Assembly (NCBI GenBank): GCA_041687095.1
Contig: JAWLCQ010000053.1
Coordinates: forward strand, 1-27,010
Direction: 5' to 3'
Length of the DNA: 27,010 nucleotides
DNA from: JAWLCQ01 sp041687095
Lineage (GTDB): Bacteria; Planctomycetota; Phycisphaerae; SM23-33
Shown: in pieces, positions 22,712 through 27,010 of the stretch
How the letters are laid out: each line of letters starts with the position of its first letter
How positions within the stretch are numbered: position 1 is the first letter of the stretch
Position numbers and translations under genes: made by a program
Notes under the pieces: model-generated
Seen by the model: the letters and a program-made list of their open reading frames with translations, nothing else
What the model was told of the DNA's origin: nothing
The model's database searches: none

Positions 22712-22743
22712 CACCCCCAAGTCGTTGGCTCGGCTTGGGGGTG
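22712..22743. terminator. Hairpin CACCCCCAAG/CTTGGGGGTG, terminator-like
   Basis: Perfect ten-base arms, extendable to 13 with one G-U pair (TCG against CGG). It lies 38 bases after the AKR-like stop, between convergent genes, where a bidirectional terminator is expected. There is no T run, so intrinsic termination is uncertain. A hairpin with nearly the same arms but a different loop lies at 26967-27003. Confidence 0.5.
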
Positions 22744-22796
22744 CTCGCATGTCTACCTGACGCGTAGGGCGTGCAGAGGGCGAAGCACAGCCGTCT

Positions 22797-22831
22797 GCGC
22801 GCGGGGGATTCCCGGCAGGCGTCCCGCGCGC
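22797..22831. repeat. Hairpin GCGCGCGGG/CCCGCGCGC downstream of glyS
   Basis: Perfect nine-base arms with a 17-base loop, about 65 bases past the glyS stop on the minus strand. The following stretch (22832-22870) can compete for the same arm through GTGCGCGGG. It could terminate glyS transcription or be another dispersed GC-rich repeat. Confidence 0.5.
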
Positions 22832-22895
22832 ACATGGCTCCGCTGCGCTCCGCCGCGTGCGCGGGCTACGGCTTCCGGTATTCCCGTCCCCGACC

Positions 22896-24419
22896 CTACC
22901 GCACGCGCTGGCGGACGTAGTTGACCACCTGGTCGACGGCGATGCGGATCTGCTCGAGCGTGTCGCGGTCGCGGAGGGTGACGGTCTGGTCTTGGAGCGT
23001 CTGCCCGTCGACGGTGATGCAGAAGGGGGTGCCCGCCTCGTCCTGGCGGCGGTAGCGTCGGCCGACGGCGCCCTTCTCGTCGTAGAACGACGCCAGTCCG
23101 TCGTCGCGGAGCGCCTCGTGGATCTGGCGGGCGATCTCGGGCATCCCGTCCTTCTTGACGAGGGGGAAGACGGCCGCCTTGATGGGGGCGAGGCGCGGGT
23201 GGAGCTTCATGACGATGCGCGTCTGCATCACGCCCTTCTCGTCGGGGGCCTGGTCCTCGGTGTACGCTTCGCAGAGGAACGCCAGCGTCGCGCGGTCCAC
23301 CCCGCCGGAGGGCTCGATGACGTAGGGGATGAACCGCTCCTTGGTTTCCTCGTCGAAGTACGCCAGGTCCTTGCCGCTGTACTTCTGGTGCTGCGTGAGG
23401 TCGAAGTCCGTGCGGTTGGCGATGCCCTCCAACTCGCTGGTCCCGAAGGGGAACTCGTACTCCACGTCCGCGCAGGCGCGGGCGTAGTGGGCGAGTTCGT
23501 CGGGGTCGTGGGGGCGCAGGTGGAGCTTGCTGCTGGTGAGCCCGTGGCGGATGTACCACTGGTACCGCGCGTCGCGCCAGTACTCGTACCACTTGTCCGC
23601 CTCGCTGGGGTGGCAGAAGAACTCGAGTTCCATCTGCTCGAACTCGCGGGAGCGGAAGGTGTAGTTGCGGGGGTTGATCTCGTTGCGGAAGCTCTTGCCG
23701 ATCTGGGCGATCCCGAACGGCAGCTTCAGCCGCGTGGTGTCCAGGACGTTCTTCCAGTTGGCGAAGATGCCCTGGGCGGTCTCGGGGCGGAGGTAGACCT
23801 TGGAGGATTCATCCTGCATCGCGCCCGCGTGGGACCCGAACATGAGGTTGAACTGACGGGGGGCGGTGAGCGTCCCGGCGTTGTCCGTGTCGGGCCCGAT
23901 CGCCGCGGTTTGGACGTCCGGGGGGGCGTCAACGAAGACGGCCATCTGCTCGGGCGGGACGACATTTCCGCCGCCGGTCTTCTTGGCGAACTTCGAGGCG
24001 CGGCGGTCGAACTCCTCGCGGGCGCCTTCCCCGTCGAGCACGCACAGCCAGCCCAGCGAGCGGACCTCCCCATTGCGTTCCGCGCGGGCCTCACCGACGA
24101 GGATCTGGTCGGCGCGGTAGCGCTTCTTGGTCTCGCGGCAGTCGACCATCGGGTCGTTGAACCCCCCGACGTGCCCGCTGGCTTCCCAGACGCGGGGGTT
24201 CATGATGATCGAGCAGTCGAGCCCGACGATGTCGTCCCGCTTGCGGACGATGTCGGTCCACCACGCCTCCTTCACGTTCCGCTTGAGTTCCACGCCCAGC
24301 GGGCCGTAGTCCCAGAAGCCGTTGATCCCGCCGTAGATCTCGGAGGATTGGAAGATGAACCCTCGCCGCTTGCACAGCGACACCAGCTTGTCCATCAGGT
24401 CGTTTCGGTTCTCGGCCAT
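22896..24419 (-). CDS. glyS: Glycyl-tRNA synthetase, dimeric class II type
   Basis: A 507-aa alpha2-type enzyme that charges tRNA-Gly with glycine. Visible parts are GFWDYGPLG (34-42), RPETAQGIF (211-219), motif 2 SFRNEINPRNYTFRSREFEQ (243-262), motif 3 EPSGGVDRATLAF (369-381) and the anticodon-binding domain (about 405-503). Around residues 175-190, where many homologues carry a CPxCGG-type zinc-like pair before TxPRxFNLMF, this protein has PDTDNAGTLTAPRQFNLMF without cysteines. I chose the ATG at 24419 (MAENRNDLMDKL), preceded by AGAGG; an earlier in-frame Met at 24482 lacks similarity. The symbol for this single-chain form varies (glyS or glyQS). Confidence 0.96.
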   Translation of the reverse strand: MAENRNDLMDKLVSLCKRRGFIFQSSEIYGGINGFWDYGPLGVELKRNVKEAWWTDIVRKRDDIVGLDCSIIMNPRVWEASGHVGGFNDPMVDCRETKKRYRADQILVGEARAERNGEVRSLGWLCVLDGEGAREEFDRRASKFAKKTGGGNVVPPEQMAVFVDAPPDVQTAAIGPDTDNAGTLTAPRQFNLMFGSHAGAMQDESSKVYLRPETAQGIFANWKNVLDTTRLKLPFGIAQIGKSFRNEINPRNYTFRSREFEQMELEFFCHPSEADKWYEYWRDARYQWYIRHGLTSSKLHLRPHDPDELAHYARACADVEYEFPFGTSELEGIANRTDFDLTQHQKYSGKDLAYFDEETKERFIPYVIEPSGGVDRATLAFLCEAYTEDQAPDEKGVMQTRIVMKLHPRLAPIKAAVFPLVKKDGMPEIARQIHEALRDDGLASFYDEKGAVGRRYRRQDEAGTPFCITVDGQTLQDQTVTLRDRDTLEQIRIAVDQVVNYVRQRVR

Positions 24420-24559
24420 GTGGGGACCTCTACTCTCTGCTCTGTCGGTTCGGCCGCCCCGTCGCGGGGCCTTGCCATGCAATTACGCTTGCCGCCCCGC
24501 CAGGGGCGCCGGACGGCGGGCCGTGGCGGGCGCTTCCGCCCGGGACACGGAAAGCGCAA

Positions 24560-24588
24560 AGTCTACCGCGCCCCGGCCCGCGCGACAA
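24560..24588 (-). promoter_or_regulatory. Candidate sigma-70 promoter for glyS
   Basis: On the minus strand, TTGTCG (24588-24583), a 17-base spacer, then TAGACT (24565-24560). Each hexamer matches the sigma-70 consensus at four of six positions. Transcription would start about 134 bases before the glyS ATG. Given the GC-rich background these AT-richer hexamers with ideal spacing are suggestive. Confidence 0.4.
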
Positions 24589-24793
24589 GGTGGACGGCGG
24601 GCCGCGGAGCGGATATCATCCTCGCCCGTATCCCGTAGTTCGCGCCCGTCGGCGAGCGGGGAGACGGTTTCCCGCGCGGCCTTGGCAGGGGGGGGGATCC
24701 TCCGGCGGCGCTGCCTGTCGCTGGGGCGGTCGGCCCGTGCCCGCCAAGCCGCGCGAGCATGCGGCCTGGCGGGGGGGAGCATCCTTTGGCCGG

Positions 24794-24824
24794 TTGAGAA
24801 ACCGTCCCTAACCCGGCCTATGCT
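24794..24824 (+). promoter_or_regulatory. Weak promoter candidate for the amidohydrolase
   Basis: TTGAGA (24794-24799) and TATGCT (24819-24824) are separated by 19 bases, which is longer than ideal. It is the best pair in the region and would give a leader of about 70 nt. Confidence 0.25.
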
Positions 24825-24901
24825 GGAGTGTCTTGCTCACGGACGGCACATCCTGTACCGATGAAACGAAGCGGAGGCGCCGCAAACGCGGTGCACAACC
24901 C

Positions 24902-25696
24902 ATGGAAGCCATCGACGTACATGCGCACGCGTTTCCCGACCCCGTCGCCGCCAAGGCCATCCCCAAGCTCGAGGCCCACGGCAACTGCAAGGCGGTGGGG
25001 GACGGCACGCTGTCGGGCCTGATCCGGGCCATGGACGCCAACGGCGTGCAGGCGGCCTTCCTGTGCGCGATCGCCACCAATCCCGCCCAGACGCCCAGCA
25101 TCCTCCAGTGGTGCCGCGACATCGCTGGGGAACGCGTCGTTCCCTTCCCCTCCGTCCACCCCGACGACCCCCACGGGGCCCGCTGGATCACCGACTTCGC
25201 CCGGGCGGGGTTCCACGGGGTGAAGCTGCACCCGCAGTATCAGGCGTTCGCCGCCGATGAGGAGCGGCTGAGCCCCCTCTACACCGCCCTGTCGGAGACG
25301 GGCCTGCTGCTGGTGTCCCACTGCGGGCTGGACTTCGCCTTCCCCGACGACGACGACCGCGCCTCGCCCGCCCGTTTCGCCCGCGTGCTGGACCGCTTCC
25401 CGGACCTGCGGCTGCTGGCGACGCACATGGGGGGGTACCGCTCGTGGGACGACGTGGAACGCCTCCTGCTTGGCCGCGACATCTACCTCGAGACGTCCTT
25501 CTCGCTCGACCGCCTCGGCGCCGAGCGCGCCGCCGACCTCATCCGCCGCCACGGCGTGGGGCGGGTGATGTTCGGAACGGACTGGCCGTGGCGGGACCAT
25601 GCGACCGAACTCGCCGCCATCGACGCACTGCCCCTCACGCCCGAGGAGAAGCGCGCGATCCTGTACGGGAATGCAGCCCGGCTGTTGGCGTCGTAG
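24902..25696 (+). CDS. Amidohydrolase_2-family metal-dependent hydrolase
   Basis: A 264-aa TIM-barrel hydrolase of the ACMSD/amidohydrolase_2 type. It opens MEAIDVHAHAFPD with H7 and H9 as metal ligands. GVKLHP (K108, H110), SHCG (H140), ATHMGG (H175) and FGTDWPW (D227) supply the rest of the expected active site. The substrate cannot be told. I chose ATG 24902 because the HxH motif normally lies within the first dozen residues; a TTG at 24833 would add 23 basic, unconserved residues. The ribosome site at 24902 is weak. Its stop is 12 bp from the convergent HicB-like gene. Confidence 0.92.
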   Translation: MEAIDVHAHAFPDPVAAKAIPKLEAHGNCKAVGDGTLSGLIRAMDANGVQAAFLCAIATNPAQTPSILQWCRDIAGERVVPFPSVHPDDPHGARWITDFARAGFHGVKLHPQYQAFAADEERLSPLYTALSETGLLLVSHCGLDFAFPDDDDRASPARFARVLDRFPDLRLLATHMGGYRSWDDVERLLLGRDIYLETSFSLDRLGAERAADLIRRHGVGRVMFGTDWPWRDHATELAAIDALPLTPEEKRAILYGNAARLLAS

Positions 25697-25708
25697 GTTT
25701 CCATCCCC

Positions 25709-25921
25709 CTACGTGTGGGCGTGGGTTTCGCGGAAGAGCTTGGCGCGGGACTCGCGGAGCGCTTCGAGGGCGTCGCGGGCGTTCTCGAAGGCCTCCTTCA
25801 CCGTCTCGGCCTCCGTGACCAGTTCCGGGTCGAATGGGCTCGTCACGACGAAACCTCCCTCGTCGGCTTCTTCGAGTTCCAGCACGAGTTGTCCGTCGCT
25901 CACTGTGTATCGTCTCGCCAT
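25709..25921 (-). CDS. Solitary HicB-like antitoxin-fold protein
   Basis: A 70-aa protein, MARRYTVSDGQLVLELEEAD...GGFVVTSPFDPELVTEAETVKEAFENARDALEALRES. The pattern of beta strands with GGFVVxxP followed by a T-x-x-EA-x-x-NA-x-x-AL helix is the HicB/UPF0150 partial RNase-H fold. It lacks the C-terminal DNA-binding helix found in many HicB antitoxins. GGAGGTG five bases before the ATG supports this start over the upstream in-frame Met. No HicA toxin gene fits on either side: the gaps are 12 and 67 bp. Confidence 0.8.
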   Translation of the reverse strand: MARRYTVSDGQLVLELEEADEGGFVVTSPFDPELVTEAETVKEAFENARDALEALRESRAKLFRETHAHT

Positions 25922-25988
25922 GTCGCACCTCCACCTACCATGATACCGCACTCGCACGGCGGCGTCCCAGCCCGCGTCGCCTCCGTCG

Positions 25989-26561
25989 CTACTCCAACGC
26001 CGCGGCCGGGTCGAGCTCGGGGAGGGCGGCGCGGCGGAGTTTCCAGCCGTCGTCGCGGCGGACCCACTCCATGTTCTTCCAGCGGAGGACGTAGACGCCC
26101 TCGGCGTCCCCGGAACCGAAGCGGACGATGGTGTTGATCCGAGCGTCCGCGGTGTCCCCGTGCACCGTGATGTCCATGCGGGTGATGTGGACGCTCTGGA
26201 CGTTGTAGCGCTCCATCACGAACCTCGCCAGCAGCAGCGTCGCGGTGCGTCCCACGTCGTACCCGGCGAACTCGAACCCGATGTAGTCGCGGTCGATGTG
26301 GCGGTCGAAGGCCTCGGTGCGATGGGCGGCGGCATCGGCGGCGAGAGCGGCGTAGGCGGCGGCGATCTGCTCGCGGTCGGTCTCGACGAGCCGCTCCATC
26401 GCATACACCCCGCCCCCCAGCGCCATCGCGACCAGCGCCCAGACGAGCGCGCGGCGGGAGCGGCGGAGGACGGCCGTCACCAGCAGCAGCACCGCCAGGG
26501 CTCCCAGACTGACGTAGAGGTAGAACGGATCCTCGAACAGAAGGGTGCGAAGGGTTTCCAT
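25989..26561 (-). CDS. Small membrane protein with NTF2-like soluble domain
   Basis: A 190-aa protein with two membrane helices near the N-terminus (FYLYVSLGALAVLLLVTAVL and ALVWALVAMALGGGVYAME), then a soluble region (EQIAAAYAALAADAAAHRTEAF... ITRMDITVHGDTADARINTIVRF... YVLRWKNMEWVRRDDGWKLRRA). The single helix plus curved sheet pattern, with a late W-x(6-8)-GWKL strand, resembles SnoaL/NTF2-like folds. Function unknown. ATG 26570 (three residues longer) is an alternative. The start at 26561 fits the promoter spacing and would be leaderless. Confidence 0.75.
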   Translation of the reverse strand: METLRTLLFEDPFYLYVSLGALAVLLLVTAVLRRSRRALVWALVAMALGGGVYAMERLVETDREQIAAAYAALAADAAAHRTEAFDRHIDRDYIGFEFAGYDVGRTATLLLARFVMERYNVQSVHITRMDITVHGDTADARINTIVRFGSGDAEGVYVLRWKNMEWVRRDDGWKLRRAALPELDPAAALE

Positions 26562-26568
26562 GGGAGAC

Positions 26569-26596
26569 ATTGTACCCGAGGGGCGTGGCGGGGCAA
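26569..26596 (-). promoter_or_regulatory. Sigma-70-like promoter giving a leaderless transcript
   Basis: On the minus strand TTGCCC (26596-26591), a 16-base spacer, then TACAAT (26574-26569). TACAAT matches five of six consensus bases. The expected start of transcription coincides with the ATG at 26561, and there is no ribosome-binding site there. Confidence 0.5.
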
Positions 26597-26663
26597 CGGG
26601 CAGACGGGGTCAAGTTCGGGGGGGCTTTCCTTCGATAGAGGTAGAGGAGGCAACAGGGCCCCG

Positions 26664-27010
26664 ATGGTCGAAGGACAACCCACGGAAGAGTCGCTGGTCC
26701 GCATTTCCGAGGCGGCGCGGCGGGCGGGCGTCGGCACGCAGACGGTGGAGTACTACGTGCTGGTGGGCCTGATCGCGCCCATTCGCCTCCCGGACCGGCG
26801 GGGACGGTACTTCGACGATGAACTCATCCGTCGCATCCGGCTGATCCGGAGCCTCAACGAAAGCGGCCTGCCCCTGCGCGAGATTCGCCGGACGTACATG
26901 CACCGATGGCGGGGGTCGGCATTTTCGATTTTTGTAACCGTTCACGGGACCGTTCAAACAGGGTGCCACCCTCAAGCCGCATGCTGTTTGCGGCTTGGGG
27001 GTGTTGAGCC
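26664..27010 (+). CDS. MerR-type regulator, 3' end altered by a repeat and cut by the window edge
   Basis: An open frame from ATG 26664 to the end of the window. Residues 1-75 are a MerR DNA-binding module: LVRISEAARRAGVGTQTVEYYVLVGLI, then DRRGRYFDDELIRRIRLIRSLNESGLPLREIRRTYM. From about residue 88 the codons read through the dispersed motif GTAACCGTTCACG and the hairpin 26967-27003 (FVTVHGTVQTGCHPQ...). These residues look non-native, so the gene has probably lost its original 3' end, or ends just outside the window with a repeat-derived tail. AGGAGG lies 13 bases before the ATG, farther than ideal. Confidence 0.7.
   Translation, partial: MVEGQPTEESLVRISEAARRAGVGTQTVEYYVLVGLIAPIRLPDRRGRYFDDELIRRIRLIRSLNESGLPLREIRRTYMHRWRGSAFSIFVTVHGTVQTGCHPQAACCLRLGGVE
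26934..27003. repeat. Dispersed stem-loop element with GTAACCGTTCACG head
   Basis: GTAACCGTTCACG (26934-26946) equals the end motif of the element at 5811-6012. Further on CACCCTCAAGCCGC (26967-26980) pairs with GCGGCTTGGGGGTG (26990-27003), 14 positions with one G-U pair. The loop carries TGCTGTTTGCG (26982-26992), also present at 5984-5994. The hairpin arms match those at 22712-22743. Confidence 0.75.

Larger units (their letters stand above)
24420..24901. other. Intergenic region with divergent promoters
   Basis: No gene is seen between the divergent glyS and amidohydrolase genes. The region holds a small leader hairpin (GCCCCG/CGGGGC, 24456-24470), a candidate glyS promoter, a G-rich patch with a nine-G run near 24687, imperfect inverted copies of CGCGGC-CTTGGCAGGG around 24677 and 24738, and a weak promoter for the amidohydrolase. 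Confidence 0.5.

Noticed and set aside
25922..25988. A HicA toxin gene next to the HicB-like gene
   Set aside because: Only 67 bp are available, too short for the usual 55-80 codons, and no dsRBD-like sequence is visible.

Overview
The window is a very GC-rich bacterial segment. It most likely comes from a member of the Planctomycetota, perhaps Phycisphaerae or a relative. The basis is the gene content (a formylglycine-type sulfatase, secreted hypothetical proteins, and one long flagellar export/basal-body operon ending in a FliA/WhiG-type sigma factor) together with intergenic spaces full of palindromic dispersed repeats. This placement is an inference; there is no rRNA or other marker in the window to settle it.

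Left part (1-6370). Positions 1-583 hold no credible gene. They carry a ten-copy 18-bp tandem array framed by inverted 13-mers. Next come a divergent pair of secreted proteins (a 574-aa protein on the minus strand with an internal duplication, and a 448-aa beta-propeller-like protein on the plus strand) and a 555-aa sulfatase. A 770-bp repeat-rich gap (5600-6370) separates these from the flagellar region.

Centre (6371-20285). A MerR-type regulator precedes a tightly packed flagellar operon: a FliF-FliG fusion, fliH, fliI, fliJ, fliN, fliO, fliP, fliQ, fliR, flhB, flhA, flhF, flhG. Most junctions overlap by 1-14 nt, which suggests translational coupling. fliA follows behind its own sigma-28-like promoter. 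The products build the MS ring/rotor (FliF-FliG, FliN), the export gate (FliOPQR, FlhB, FlhA), the export ATPase complex (FliHIJ), the placement and number control GTPase/ATPase pair (FlhF, FlhG) and the late-gene sigma factor. Four things are unusual. The MS-ring protein FliF is fused to the M and C domains of FliG, with no FliG N domain. FlhB stops before its autocleaving NPTH domain. FlhA is split by a -1 frameshift at a run of eight Gs. A repeat hairpin is inserted between fliQ and fliR. No FliM, FliK, FliL, hook or motor genes lie in this cluster.

Right part (20286-27010). A 530-bp repeat-rich gap leads to dapF (diaminopimelate epimerase), preceded by a perfect GCGTATAC/GTATACGC palindrome. 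Then come an aldo/keto-reductase-like TIM-barrel protein, a convergent glycyl-tRNA synthetase, an amidohydrolase, a solitary HicB-like protein, a small membrane protein with an apparently leaderless promoter, and a second MerR-type gene whose 3' end runs into a dispersed repeat at the window edge.

The strongest candidates for something new are the remodelled flagellar rotor/export switch (FliF-FliG fusion plus FlhB lacking its switch domain) and a family of dispersed stem-loop repeats sharing GTAACCGTTCACG, TGCTGTTTGCG and CACCCxCAAG/CTTGGGGGTG motifs.
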